Part shown: piece after piece, positions 7,686-16,540 of the stretch
How the letters are laid out: each line of letters opens with the position of its first letter
Position numbering within the stretch: position 1 is the first letter of the stretch
NCBI RefSeq assembly: GCF_004123795.1
Contig: NZ_MSSM01000009.1
Coordinates: 1-64,000, forward strand
Source: Lacticaseibacillus chiayiensis
GTDB taxonomy: Bacteria > Bacillota > Bacilli > Lactobacillales > Lactobacillaceae
Direction: 5' to 3'
Length of the DNA stretch: 64,000 nt
Made by a program: the position numbers and the translations under genes
Notes under the pieces: model-generated
Databases searched by the model: none
Told to the model about the DNA's origin: nothing
What the model saw: the letters and a program-made list of their open reading frames with translations, nothing else

Positions 7686-8666
7686 TTACCCATTGTTAGA
7701 AGAACGCCGATCCAACAGCACCGCGATTAGGATCACAATTCCTTTGACAATCTGCTGATAAAAACTGGAAATACCCAGCAAGTTCATCCCGTTGTTCAGT
7801 GTGCCGATAATCAACGCACCGATCAGCGTTCCAAAAATACGGCCTTTACCGCCAGCCAGTGAAGTTCCGCCTAGCACGACCGCCGCGATAGCATCCATTT
7901 CATAAGTTGTGCCTGCATCCGGTTGCGCCGAACTGAGTCGCGATGTGAGAATGATTCCGGCGATAGCGGCCATTAACCCGGAAATCGTGTAGATAAGCAT
8001 GGTCACTACTTTCGTCCGCACACCGGCAATCCGCGCCGCCGTTTCGTTACCGCCCAAGGCATAAGTCTTCCGACCAAAAGCAGTTTTGTGCAACAATACG
8101 AACAAAATGCCATAGACTACAATCATGATAATGATCGGGAACGGAATGCCGAACAAGTACCCGCGACCCATGAACTGAAACAGAAAACTATTGTTCATTT
8201 TGGCGCCGGTGATCGGGTTCCCATTGGTGAAGACATACGTGGCGCCGCGGAAAATCGTCATGGTCGCCAAAGTAGCAATAAACGGCGCCGCTTTTCCGTA
8301 AGCGATGAGGATGCCATTGAATAAACCGAAAATCGCCCCTAAAATCAGTCCGACCGCCAAAGCTAACGGTGCGGCAAATCCGCTTGTCAACATAGAGGCA
8401 GTTACCGCGCCTGACAGTGCCAAAATCGAGCCAACAGATAAGTCAATGCCACCAGTCAGAATTACGAAGGTCATCCCAAAAGCAATGACCGCGTTAATCG
8501 ATACCTGCCGCAGTAAATTCAAAAGGTTCGCCGGTGACACAAATGTCGGGCTCATGATGGTAACGAGAATCACTAACACGACCAATGCCAACAACGGTCC
8601 CAAGCGACTGAAAATCTTCCTGACATCCAGTTTGTTGGCGGCTTTGGTTTTAGATTGCGCCTGCAT
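7686..8666 (-). CDS. rbsC: ribose ABC transporter permease
   Basis: Integral membrane component of the ribose importer. The 326 residues form eight to ten hydrophobic helices of the BPD_transp_2 family, including the conserved GGIDLSVGSILALSGA segment and the cytoplasmic loop ALGGNETAARIAGV that contacts the ATPase. I place the start at 8666, with AGGAGG about 11 nt upstream inside the 3' end of rbsA, so the two genes overlap by 17 bp and are probably translationally coupled. The longer frame to 8690 would start before this site. Confidence 0.94.
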   Translation of the reverse strand: MQAQSKTKAANKLDVRKIFSRLGPLLALVVLVILVTIMSPTFVSPANLLNLLRQVSINAVIAFGMTFVILTGGIDLSVGSILALSGAVTASMLTSGFAAPLALAVGLILGAIFGLFNGILIAYGKAAPFIATLATMTIFRGATYVFTNGNPITGAKMNNSFLFQFMGRGYLFGIPFPIIIMIVVYGILFVLLHKTAFGRKTYALGGNETAARIAGVRTKVVTMLIYTISGLMAAIAGIILTSRLSSAQPDAGTTYEMDAIAAVVLGGTSLAGGKGRIFGTLIGALIIGTLNNGMNLLGISSFYQQIVKGIVILIAVLLDRRSSNNG

Positions 8667-10152
8667 GTTCTTCCACTCCTCCTGTAGCAAGCGTCATGAT
8701 CGACTCTTGCGTTGCCGTTTTACCATCCAAAATACCGGTGATGCGTCCTTCATAGACCACTGCAATCCGATCGCTCATTCCTAAAATCTCCGGTAAGTCG
8801 CTGGAAATCATCACGATCGCAACGTTTCGATCGGTCAACTCATTCATCAAGTCATAAATTTCTCGTTTGGCGCCGACATCCACACCGCGCGTCGGTTCAT
8901 CAAGAATCAAGACTTTAGACCCGGAACCGATCCATTTGGCCAAAACCACTTTTTGCTGATTCCCGCCACTGAGGCTGCCAGCAGTGACTTCAGGACCCAT
9001 TGCTTTGACTGTAAGCCTTTTCATTAGCATCCGTACAAAGTCGTCGGTGGCTTTTTCATCCACCAAACCATGTTTAACGAAGCCGTCAATTGAAGGCAAC
9101 ACGATATTGTCGTGTAATGAATCGTCCAGAATGAGTCCTTCATCCTTGCGATTCTCCGTCAAGAAGCCGAGATTATGGCGAATGGCATCTTGCGGGTCGC
9201 GAATTTTAACCGGTTGGCCGTCTAACAGGATCTCACCGGATTGATACTTGTCGATCCCAAAAATCGCCCGCATAATTTCCGTTCGCCCTGCCCCCATCAG
9301 GCCGGAGAATCCCAGAATCTCACCTTGCCGCACGCTGAAGCTCACATCGCTGAACACGCCTTTTTCGGTCAAGTGTTTGACTTCCATTGCCACTGGACCA
9401 AAGTTTGGCGTACGGTCCGGATAAAAGTCGTCAATCTCACGGCCTACCATGTCTTTTACCAGCTGTTTCATGGTCACTTGTTTGGTTGCGTATTCAGTGA
9501 TGGACAACCCATCCCGCATGACCGTCACCTTGTCGGCAATCTCAAAAATTTCTTCCATGCGGTGGGAAATGTAAATGAATCCCACCCCGTCAGCTTTGAG
9601 TCGCCGCACGACACTGAAAAGTTGGGCGATTTCTGCTTCGGTCAGTGCGGCAGTCGGTTCGTCCATGATGATGATCTTGGCATCGGTCATCAGCGATTTT
9701 GCGATTTCCACCATTTGCTGACGACCAACGCTTAAGTTGCCAATCGGCTGATCGACATCAAATTTGGCACCAAGCTGGCTTAGATAATGAACCGCCTGAT
9801 CGTGCATCGTTTTGCTATCCATCAAGCCGAATTTGTTACGCAATTCCTTATTCAAAAACATATTGTCTACCACAGGCATCTCCAGAAAATTATTCATTTC
9901 CTGATGAATAAAACTAATGCCATGCTGTTCGGCTTCCATTGGTCCGGCGTAAGTGGTGGGCTGTCCATCCACGAGAATTTCGCCGCTGTTCGCAGGATAC
10001 AACCCAGTCAAAATATTCATTAACGTTGACTTACCGGCGCCATTTTCGCCCATCAGCGCATGCACCTCGCCGGATTCGACAGTAAAATTTACCCCTTTCA
10101 AAACTTGATTGGCACCAAAGCTCTTGGTGATCTTCTTCATTTCGATCTTCAT
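8650..10152 (-). CDS. rbsA: ribose ABC transporter ATP-binding protein
   Basis: Tandem ATPase that powers ribose uptake through RbsC. The 500 residues contain two nucleotide-binding domains. The first has Walker A GENGAGKS (35-42), signature LSVGRQQ and Walker B IIMDEPTAAL. The second has the degenerate Walker A GLMGAGRT, signature LSGGNQQ and LILDEPTRGVD, as usual for the sugar ABC2 class. The start at 10152 is preceded by GGGGGAAAACACA; upstream codons in the same frame are not conserved-looking. It follows rbsD across a copy of the palindromic repeat. Confidence 0.96.
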   Translation of the reverse strand: MKIEMKKITKSFGANQVLKGVNFTVESGEVHALMGENGAGKSTLMNILTGLYPANSGEILVDGQPTTYAGPMEAEQHGISFIHQEMNNFLEMPVVDNMFLNKELRNKFGLMDSKTMHDQAVHYLSQLGAKFDVDQPIGNLSVGRQQMVEIAKSLMTDAKIIIMDEPTAALTEAEIAQLFSVVRRLKADGVGFIYISHRMEEIFEIADKVTVMRDGLSITEYATKQVTMKQLVKDMVGREIDDFYPDRTPNFGPVAMEVKHLTEKGVFSDVSFSVRQGEILGFSGLMGAGRTEIMRAIFGIDKYQSGEILLDGQPVKIRDPQDAIRHNLGFLTENRKDEGLILDDSLHDNIVLPSIDGFVKHGLVDEKATDDFVRMLMKRLTVKAMGPEVTAGSLSGGNQQKVVLAKWIGSGSKVLILDEPTRGVDVGAKREIYDLMNELTDRNVAIVMISSDLPEILGMSDRIAVVYEGRITGILDGKTATQESIMTLATGGVEEHAGAI

Positions 10153-10213
10153 TGTGTTTTCCCCCAAGTACTGAATGTTTGGTGATGTAAAAAGGATGAT
10201 TTCAAATTTTCGA

Positions 10214-10331
10214 AACGCGTTCACTGGCGCATGAGCCTGCGTGTAATGACCTCGGTCGCAATAGCCAAAACCCTGGCCATCACGCCCAAGGCCGCTTACA
10301 CTCCGCCTCCTGACCGCGCCAGTTCACGCTC
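10214..10331 (-). repeat. palindromic intergenic element, copy 2
   Basis: Inverse-orientation copy in the rbsD-rbsA gap. It ends (gttcacgctc) immediately beside the rbsD stop codon at 10333. Confidence 0.85.
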
Positions 10332-10332
10332 T

Positions 10333-10725
10333 TTAAAATGTGACGCCACTTTCCAACAAAATATTCGAGTAAGGCGTCATTTCCCCTGTGCGAATGAATG
10401 CTTTCGTTTTACTGAGATCTTTTTTCATCTGATCATGAGGGATGAAGACAATGGGCGCATTGATACGTTGCTGAATTTGTGCCAGTTGTGTCGGATTTTG
10501 GCTTTTGATTTCCCCTGCCAGATACACTTTTTGGATCTGCAGTTCGGTCAAAATATTTTCTAAAACATCGATGAAACTTGGCAGATTTTTGCTGACGGCT
10601 AGATCGATTTTCCAGACATCATCCGGCACCGGCATGCCAGCGTCGCCAATGCCAAGTAAGTCAAAATGCCCCATGTCCGCGATCACTTGTGCCAGTTGCG
10701 TATTGATGACAGATCCTTTTTTCAA
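10333..10725 (-). CDS. rbsD: D-ribose pyranase
   Basis: Interconverts beta-pyranose and beta-furanose forms of D-ribose so that ribokinase receives its substrate. The 130-residue protein has the RbsD/FucU fold with [17 protein letters not shown] near the N-terminus (catalytic His in the GH segment) and the C-terminal [18 protein letters not shown] segment that closes the active site. The start codon is TTG at 10725, with GAGGAGG about 9 nt upstream. It is second in the rbs operon, 27 nt after rbsR. Confidence 0.95.
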   Translation of the reverse strand: MKKGSVINTQLAQVIADMGHFDLLGIGDAGMPVPDDVWKIDLAVSKNLPSFIDVLENILTELQIQKVYLAGEIKSQNPTQLAQIQQRINAPIVFIPHDQMKKDLSKTKAFIRTGEMTPYSNILLESGVTF

Positions 10726-10752
10726 TGTGAATGACCTCCTCCATTTTTTGGA

Positions 10753-11760
10753 CTAAATCGGTCGCGTAGACCCGCGCTTAACCAACTTCACCGGCAGCTC
10801 GATCGTGTTGCGTGTGTTAGGTTCACCACTCATTTGCGCCACCAGTAATTCCACCGCTTGCTGGCCAAGTTGGTCGATCGGTTGCGCCAATGTTGTCAAA
10901 CCCGGGGTCATGAAACGGGCTTGCGTGACATCATCGAAACCGACCACGGCATAATCTTCCGGAATCCGTTTGTGTTGTTCGTACAAGCCGCGGTAAACGC
11001 CGCTGGCAACATCATCATTGATGGCGATAATGGCCGTAGCGTCGGTTTTCACAATCCGCGCGACGGCTTGCCGCCCGCCTTCCGGATCAAAACTGCTAGG
11101 AAAAACCATCCCGGGATCAAACGTGACGCCATGTTTGGCAAAAGCTTCTTGATAACCGGCGAAGCGATCTTGCAGGTTAATCGTCAAGCGTTTTGGCAAC
11201 ACCAGCGCAATCCGCCGATGCCCCAATTGCAGCAAATGATCCGCCACCAGAAAACCTGCATGCCGCTCGTCAATCCGAATGCTATCGCCGGTCATCAGTG
11301 TGGTCGCCTGGTCGGTAAACACCATCGGCAAGTTGAGTTGGCGGCTGACTTTTTGCACAATTTCCTGTGAAGCTTCCGGAGCGGCCAAAATTAACCCACG
11401 TTGGGTACCGCCCAGAAACTGCCGAATAAAATAATCAACATTTTCATGAAACCCATTAATCGAAAAAATCTGCGGGAACAAACCGCGCGGAATCGCCACC
11501 TTTTCAACGCTAACCACAAAGCTGGCGAAGAATGGATTCATCATATCCGGAATCACCACGCCAATTGAGTTCCCACGCTTGCCGACTAACCCTCGGGCAA
11601 ACAAATCCGGCTCATATCCCAGTGACTCTTTAGCGGCCAACACTCGTTTTCGCGAAGCTTCGCTAAACCGCGCACCCTTGCCATTTAAAATTTGCGAAAC
11701 GGTGGTAACCGAAAGTCCGGTTTCTTTAGCCACATCAGTAATGGACACCTTTTTCTTCAT
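10753..11760 (-). CDS. rbsR: LacI-family repressor of the ribose operon
   Basis: Transcription repressor, 335 residues. It has an N-terminal LacI HTH (VSITDVAKETGLSVTTVSQI then LNGKGARFS) with hinge helix, and a sugar-sensing PBP1-like domain from about 60 to the end. It heads the operon in the order rbsR-D-A-C-B-K, so it should control its own gene and the rest. The ATG at 11760 is used; a GTG 9 nt upstream is a possible alternative. A 14-bp perfect palindrome of LacI-family type lies 29 nt upstream. Confidence 0.92.
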   Translation of the reverse strand: MKKKVSITDVAKETGLSVTTVSQILNGKGARFSEASRKRVLAAKESLGYEPDLFARGLVGKRGNSIGVVIPDMMNPFFASFVVSVEKVAIPRGLFPQIFSINGFHENVDYFIRQFLGGTQRGLILAAPEASQEIVQKVSRQLNLPMVFTDQATTLMTGDSIRIDERHAGFLVADHLLQLGHRRIALVLPKRLTINLQDRFAGYQEAFAKHGVTFDPGMVFPSSFDPEGGRQAVARIVKTDATAIIAINDDVASGVYRGLYEQHKRIPEDYAVVGFDDVTQARFMTPGLTTLAQPIDQLGQQAVELLVAQMSGEPNTRNTIELPVKLVKRGSTRPI

Positions 11761-11789
11761 CACAACCACGACCCTGCCTGCATCTTTAG

Positions 11790-11803
11790 GTAAAACGTTT
11801 TAC
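11790..11803 (-). promoter_or_regulatory. RbsR-type operator
   Basis: Perfect 14-bp palindrome gtaaaacgttttac with central CG, as bound by LacI-family repressors, between the promoter and rbsR. Assignment to RbsR is inferred from position. Confidence 0.75.
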
Positions 11804-11827
11804 TTAACTTTATAAATTAAGTCTAAC

Positions 11828-11849
11828 GCGATCCTGTAAGCGCTGTCAA
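11828..11849 (-). promoter_or_regulatory. rbs promoter -35 with overlapping cre box
   Basis: On the minus strand TTGACA (11844-11849) is followed about 17 nt later by TTAGAC as a weak -10. The overlapping TGACAGCGCTTACA (11835-11848) matches the CcpA cre consensus except for one base, so CcpA would block the -35 and give glucose repression. Confidence 0.65.
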
Positions 11850-12174
11850 TTAAAAGCATTCAGATTTTATGAAACAAAAAGGGGGAATTTGAGCATGGTT
11901 AACTCGATTGACAGCATTACCTGCTTCAACCGAATGTTAAAAGTGTTTCTGTCTGATACCCTGTCAAAGTAGCAAGTCCGATCATTAATGTTAACCAAGT
12001 GTCTCGTCTATTTCTGAAAACTGTTGCATAACAGATGACGCGTCAAGATCGTGATTTTTAAGCAAAGTGTGTGAAACTTTTTTCTGAATCTCGGACAAAT
12101 TTTTCTGCACGACAAAAACGCTGATCCGATATCCTTAGTTTCATGGATAGCGAACCAACGTTGTCAATCTCAAA
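11850..12174. other. gene-free interval between rbs and thi operons
   Basis: AT-rich interval with no supported gene. It holds the upstream side of the rbs promoter and the 3' trailer of thiD; I see no clear terminator hairpin in it. Confidence 0.5.
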
Positions 12175-13008
12175 CTACCTAGTCTGGCTCACCTGCACCT
12201 CATCGCTTAACTTCGCCCAATGATTGGTTGGTCCATGACCATGGCCAACAAAAATGCCTTGGCTGATCGCACCTTGCAGAAAAGCTTTCGCCGTGACAAT
12301 GGCACTTTTCAGCGGCTGCCCTTTTGCCAACTCGGCGGCGATGCACGCAGAAAACGTGTCGCCGGTGCCATGCGTATTGCCGGTTGCAATCCGCGGCGCG
12401 CTGAGCCAAAAGCTGCTGCCGTCTGCCATCAGAATAAAATCTGCTGCTTGCTCGTCTTCGCTGCGATGACCGCCCTTGATAATGACGTTTTTAACACCGA
12501 GTTGCTGAATGGTCTGCGCAGCGGCCATCATGTCGGCGTCTGTTTTGATCGGCTTCCCGACGATGATTTCGGCTTCCGGTAAATTAGGTGTGACCACATC
12601 AGCAAGCGGCAGTAGCTTACTTTTAATCGTCGCCACGGCCTCTGGTTCAAGCAAAGTCGCGCCACCCTTGGCTACCATGACAGGGTCGACGATTAACGGA
12701 CCAAAGTCGACTTGCTGCAGATTACGGACAACTGCTTCCACGTGTTCGCGATCAGCCAACATCCCGGTTTTGGCGGCTTTAATTGCGAAATCATCAGCGA
12801 GCGACTGAAACTGCGCGTCGATAAAGTAAGTCGGAATTGGCAAACTGGCCTGAACGCCATAGGTATTCTGCGCCGTGAGTGCCACGACAATGTTCATCCC
12901 AAAAACATGGCGCGCCTGAAAGGTCTTCAAGTCAGCCTGCATTCCGGCACCACCGCCAGAATCCGATCCGGCAATGGTAACCACTTGCGGTGTGCGATTG
13001 ACCGCCAT
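12175..13008 (-). CDS. thiD: HMP / HMP-phosphate kinase
   Basis: Phosphorylates hydroxymethylpyrimidine (HMP) and HMP-P to HMP-PP for thiamin synthesis. The 277 residues show the ribokinase-like fold with [20 protein letters not shown] at about 11-30, the metal/phosphate segment DPVMVAKGG and the [14 protein letters not shown] motif with the catalytic Asp. It begins 1 nt after the thiE stop with AGAGGTG upstream, and is the last gene of the thiamin operon. HMP import by the YkoEDC transporter encoded earlier in the same operon would supply the substrate. Confidence 0.95.
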   Translation of the reverse strand: MAVNRTPQVVTIAGSDSGGGAGMQADLKTFQARHVFGMNIVVALTAQNTYGVQASLPIPTYFIDAQFQSLADDFAIKAAKTGMLADREHVEAVVRNLQQVDFGPLIVDPVMVAKGGATLLEPEAVATIKSKLLPLADVVTPNLPEAEIIVGKPIKTDADMMAAAQTIQQLGVKNVIIKGGHRSEDEQAADFILMADGSSFWLSAPRIATGNTHGTGDTFSACIAAELAKGQPLKSAIVTAKAFLQGAISQGIFVGHGHGPTNHWAKLSDEVQVSQTR

Positions 13009-13009
13009 G

Positions 13010-13639
13010 TTACAACACCTCTTTTAGCTTTGCGTTAATGGCGCGAACTTTTTGAGCCGTGTCCGGCGCCTGCATGATGTCACTGACCATCGCCACGCCG
13101 GCAATGCCTGTGTTTTTGAAAATGTCGAGGTTGCTTTCCTTGACCCCGCCAATTGCCACAACAGGAATCGGCACCGATTCGGCAATGTTTTTGAGTGCCT
13201 CAAGACTGAGTACCGGCGAATCCGGCTTGGTTGGCGTTGGGAAAATGGCGCCGACACCGAGATAATCTGCTCCGGCTGCCGCGGCCGCTGTTGCCGCAGC
13301 AAGCGTTTTGGTCGAAACCCCCAATAGTTTGTCCGGCCCAATCAGTTGACGCGTGACCGCTACCGGCAACTCATCATCACCAATATGCACACCGGCAGCA
13401 TCAACTGCGAGACAGATATCCACGCGGTCATCAATCATCAGCGGAATCTGATATTGATCAGTGATGTATTTGACCTTCTGTGCCAACGTGTAATAATCGC
13501 GGGTTTTCAAATGTTTTTCCCGCAACTGCACCATCGTGACCCCGTTCTCACACGCCGCGGTGATTTTGGCCAAAAAGTCAAGCTCCGAATCGTCATAACG
13601 GTGCGTGACCAAATAAAGTTTCAAATCTTCAGTTCTCAT
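13010..13639 (-). CDS. thiE: thiamin-phosphate synthase
   Basis: Joins HMP-PP and hydroxyethylthiazole phosphate to give thiamin phosphate. The 209-residue TIM barrel has the VQLREK motif near 36-41, [20 protein letters not shown], and the loop [13 protein letters not shown] that closes on pyrophosphate. It overlaps the thiM stop by 4 bp (ATGA), a sign of translational coupling, and abuts thiD. The operon lacks thiC and thiG, so both precursors must come from salvage. Confidence 0.95.
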   Translation of the reverse strand: MRTEDLKLYLVTHRYDDSELDFLAKITAACENGVTMVQLREKHLKTRDYYTLAQKVKYITDQYQIPLMIDDRVDICLAVDAAGVHIGDDELPVAVTRQLIGPDKLLGVSTKTLAAATAAAAAGADYLGVGAIFPTPTKPDSPVLSLEALKNIAESVPIPVVAIGGVKESNLDIFKNTGIAGVAMVSDIMQAPDTAQKVRAINAKLKEVL

Positions 13640-14478
13640 ACCGCTTCTCCTTTCACCATTTCAACCCAGTCCGTCTTGTCTGCCAGCAATGAAAGCTGAT
13701 TCAATGTTTTTGTCCGGAATGACGCGATGCCGCCTTCTGGATTTTGAGCTGCGGCTACTTCAGCGCAGCAGTTGAAATAGCTCACCGCAACGACAACCGC
13801 TTCATCGTTCGTCAAGCCGAGCCCCAGCAGCGCAGCGATCAAGGCGCCGACAATATCGCCGGTTCCGGTGAAACGATCCAGCTGCGGCACGCCATTTTTC
13901 AACTGCCACTGACCCTTCGCACTGACAACTAAATCCGTCTCACCGGTTGCCAAAAAGGTGGTGTTCGGGTATTGCTGAGTTAATGATTGTAAAGCAGCTG
14001 TTAATTCTGACAATGCATCCGCACTTTGGTCTAACTGACTGCCATCAACGCCGCGGCCGGTACTTTTCAATCCGGCAAACCGGCGTACTTCGGAAATATT
14101 CCCCTTGATCACATTCGGATGATTTTGCAACAGCTGCTGGCTGATGTCATACCGCAATTGGGTCGCCGAAACGCCGACAAGGTCAACGACACTGGGCTTA
14201 TGGGTTTCCGCCGCATAACTACCGGCGGCCAGCAAACTATCCTTGCGCTCGGCAGAAATGTGACCCAAATTTAGCAACAGCGCGTCAATTTGGGTGAAAA
14301 GTTCCGGAAATTCTTCTGGAACATCCGCCATGATCGGCTTGGCATTGATATAAAGCAGGGCATTAGCCATCGATTCGATCGTGACGGCATTGGTGATGCA
14401 GTCCACCAATGGCGACGATTTCAAAGGAAAAGTCGTTTTAAATGCTTGGGCGAATACTTCAGTAATTTTTTGACTCAT
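13636..14478 (-). CDS. thiM: hydroxyethylthiazole kinase
   Basis: Phosphorylates the salvaged thiazole alcohol (HET) for ThiE. The 280-residue ribokinase-like protein includes [20 protein letters not shown] near the N-terminus, [12 protein letters not shown] in the middle and [16 protein letters not shown] with the catalytic acid/Cys region near the C-terminus. AGGAGGAG lies 5 nt before the ATG. It follows thiW across a palindromic repeat in the riboswitch-led operon; thiM-E-D is the usual salvage trio in lactobacilli. Confidence 0.95.
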   Translation of the reverse strand: MSQKITEVFAQAFKTTFPLKSSPLVDCITNAVTIESMANALLYINAKPIMADVPEEFPELFTQIDALLLNLGHISAERKDSLLAAGSYAAETHKPSVVDLVGVSATQLRYDISQQLLQNHPNVIKGNISEVRRFAGLKSTGRGVDGSQLDQSADALSELTAALQSLTQQYPNTTFLATGETDLVVSAKGQWQLKNGVPQLDRFTGTGDIVGALIAALLGLGLTNDEAVVVAVSYFNCCAEVAAAQNPEGGIASFRTKTLNQLSLLADKTDWVEMVKGEAV

Positions 14479-14538
14479 AAAAACTCCTCCTGAATTAAAT
14501 ATTAAATTGAAGTTATAGGCAGTTGTTTTAGCTCACCA

Positions 14539-14654
14539 TAACGCGTTCGCTGGCGCAGGAGCCTGCGTATAAGGACCTTGGTCGCAATGGCAAAACCCGC
14601 CATCACGCCCAAGGCCACTTATACTCCGGCTCCTAAACGCGCCCGCTCACGCTC
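14539..14654 (-). repeat. palindromic intergenic element, copy 3
   Basis: Full-length copy filling most of the thiW-thiM gap. Its outer end (gctcacgctc) includes the thiW stop codon, TGA at 14653-14655. Confidence 0.85.
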
Positions 14655-15153
14655 AAAAAATTTTTTGCAGCCGTTTCATAAAACCGTTGTGCTCCAGCTC
14701 ATATAGGACGAACAGTGCAATCAATGAACCGACAATGGATGCGCCGAGAAACCGTGGCGTATAGACAAACCAGTACAATGACTGGCTACTGCCGGTGAAC
14801 CATACCATTACCGGATACGACAGCAGTGAGCCGATCAATCCGGTGCCGATGATTTCACCAACTGCGGCCCACCAATTTTGGCGAACCAAGCGATAGCCAA
14901 TGCCTGCCAACAGTGCGCCAAAAACTGCGCCAGTCAAAGCAAGTGGCGGAATGCCAAGCAGTGTCATACGTAAAATTGCGCAGGCAACCGCCATGACCGT
15001 CGCATACAGCGGTCCCATCACAACAGCCACGATCACGTTGATCACGCTCGACATCGGCGCCATCCCTTCTACCCGAAATAACGGTGACAATACGACATCC
15101 AATGCAATCATCATGGCTAACATGGCCAGCCGTTTAACGTGGTTTTGCCCCAT
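14653..15153 (-). CDS. thiW: ThiW-family ECF transporter S component (thiazole)
   Basis: Substrate-capture membrane protein of an energy-coupling factor transporter, predicted to import the thiazole moiety. The 166 residues are almost entirely hydrophobic (about five to six helices) with the ThiW hallmarks LAMMIALDVVLSPLFRVEGM and the basic C-terminal tail. AAAGGGAGG precedes the ATG, and the start overlaps the 3' end of tenA by 20 bp. It needs an ECF energising module; the shared EcfAA'T or the YkoDC pair next door could serve. Position beside thiM supports a thiazole substrate. Confidence 0.88.
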   Translation of the reverse strand: MGQNHVKRLAMLAMMIALDVVLSPLFRVEGMAPMSSVINVIVAVVMGPLYATVMAVACAILRMTLLGIPPLALTGAVFGALLAGIGYRLVRQNWWAAVGEIIGTGLIGSLLSYPVMVWFTGSSQSLYWFVYTPRFLGASIVGSLIALFVLYELEHNGFMKRLQKIF

Positions 15154-15826
15154 CGGCGATCCTCCCTTTCGGCCACACTTCCAAGCGATAGGCCATTTCC
15201 CAAAAGCTATATTCCATTTGTGTACTAATCCGAAAAGCGGCGATCATCTGCTGCTGTTCAGTTGGTGTGCTTTCCTCGTACAGCCGATTTACCAGCGCCA
15301 CCGCTGCCTGCTGGTCGTCGGCATTTTCATCGCCGCTATAGGTTTCAATCCAGCGTTGGTAAATCGGTACCGGTGACTGGCGCTGCGCCAAATATTGCCC
15401 GACTTCCTGATAAAGCCACGGACACGGCAGCATTCCCGCAATCGCCACATGCGGCGTGCCTTCAACCAATTGCCGATACATGTGGGATACGTAATGGTAC
15501 GCGGTCGGCGCAATGGCCGTCGCCGCCACTTCATCATCCGTGATCGCCAGGGTTTCAAAAAAATCTTCACGTACCGCCAACTCCCCAGCCGCTAAACCTG
15601 CTGCCGACTGCTCGGCATAAGCTTTTAGCTCAGGTTCTTGCGCCTGTTTGGCAATTAACGTGTACAAATGGCTAAAGTGTTTCAAATAATACGCATCCTG
15701 AATCAGGTAAAACCGGAAAATTGTCGGATCAAGCGTCCCATCCTGTAATTCAGTCAGAAAAGGATGCGACAGGCTCCCTTCCCAATAAGGCACGACTTGT
15801 TGCCGAGCTATTTTTGAAAATTTCAT
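15134..15826 (-). CDS. tenA: thiaminase II / aminopyrimidine aminohydrolase
   Basis: Hydrolyses degraded thiamin products such as aminomethyl-HMP to HMP for reuse. The 230-residue all-helical TenA fold starts MKFSKIARQQ and includes FRFYLIQDAYYLKHF and the catalytic-Cys segment MLPCPWLYQEVG, with a C-terminal FWEMAYRLE helix bearing a conserved Glu. I chose ATG 15826, with AGAGGA about 6 nt upstream, over the frame start at 15841. It lies between the HMP transporter genes and thiW in the same operon, fitting pyrimidine salvage. Confidence 0.93.
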   Translation of the reverse strand: MKFSKIARQQVVPYWEGSLSHPFLTELQDGTLDPTIFRFYLIQDAYYLKHFSHLYTLIAKQAQEPELKAYAEQSAAGLAAGELAVREDFFETLAITDDEVAATAIAPTAYHYVSHMYRQLVEGTPHVAIAGMLPCPWLYQEVGQYLAQRQSPVPIYQRWIETYSGDENADDQQAAVALVNRLYEESTPTEQQQMIAAFRISTQMEYSFWEMAYRLEVWPKGRIADGAKPR

Positions 15827-15888
15827 TTCTCGTCCTCTCATTGACGTCAGTATCTCGTTTTGGGTTGATGAACCCTTTTACTGGCAAA

Positions 15889-16539
15889 CTACCGAACCAA
15901 CACATTCAAAAGCAGAAACAGTGCCGCGGCCGCCATCAAGCCGCACCGAGAGCTGACAATGGCGCGCGGAACTGATCGTGCGGCGCCCTCGGTATACCCA
16001 TGAGCGTACATAGCTTTGACGTACTGGTCCTGCCACGACATGGCGACGAAAATTACTTTGACGTAAATCATCGGCGACCAGGGATGCAGTTTTTGTCCGC
16101 GCAACAGACTGGCTTCGCGGATCGCCGCAACTTCGTGTATGATTTGCGGCAAGGCGTGGATGACCACTAACAACCCGTAGACAAAATTGGGGGACAGCTT
16201 GTGTTGTTCCAGCCACAGTAGCAACGCTTCCAGATCCACGCCGACCAGAAATACCAAGCCCAGTGCGGTGAAGGCATACGTCCGCACAAACAGCAGCAAC
16301 GCATATGTCGTATCCGTGCCATGTAACGTGATCGCCCAGTAAGTGCTCGCTGCCGGAATCAACGGCAGCAGCGCTAAGACGACAAGACTTTTAAACGCCC
16401 GCCGCCACAACAGAAAAGCAGCGGCCAGTCCGATAAGTGCCAAGTCGAGTTTCACCGAATGACTAAACGATATTTCCAGGGTCAACACCAGAATCAACAA
16501 GCTCAAATTCAAGGCATTGGTCTTTTTTGACACCATCAT
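15889..16539 (-). CDS. ykoC: ECF transporter T component (YkoC)
   Basis: Transmembrane coupling subunit of the thiamin/HMP ECF importer. The 216-residue protein is a CbiQ-family permease: four to five helices, then the cytoplasmic coupling helices with the EAAIREASLLRG and EGAARSVPRA signatures (the A-R-G type motifs that bind the ATPase). GGAGG lies 5 nt before ATG 16539, inside the 3' end of ykoD; the two genes overlap slightly. It belongs with ykoD and ykoE immediately upstream. Confidence 0.9.
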   Translation of the reverse strand: MMVSKKTNALNLSLLILVLTLEISFSHSVKLDLALIGLAAAFLLWRRAFKSLVVLALLPLIPAASTYWAITLHGTDTTYALLLFVRTYAFTALGLVFLVGVDLEALLLWLEQHKLSPNFVYGLLVVIHALPQIIHEVAAIREASLLRGQKLHPWSPMIYVKVIFVAMSWQDQYVKAMYAHGYTEGAARSVPRAIVSSRCGLMAAAALFLLLNVLVR

Positions 16540-16540
16540 C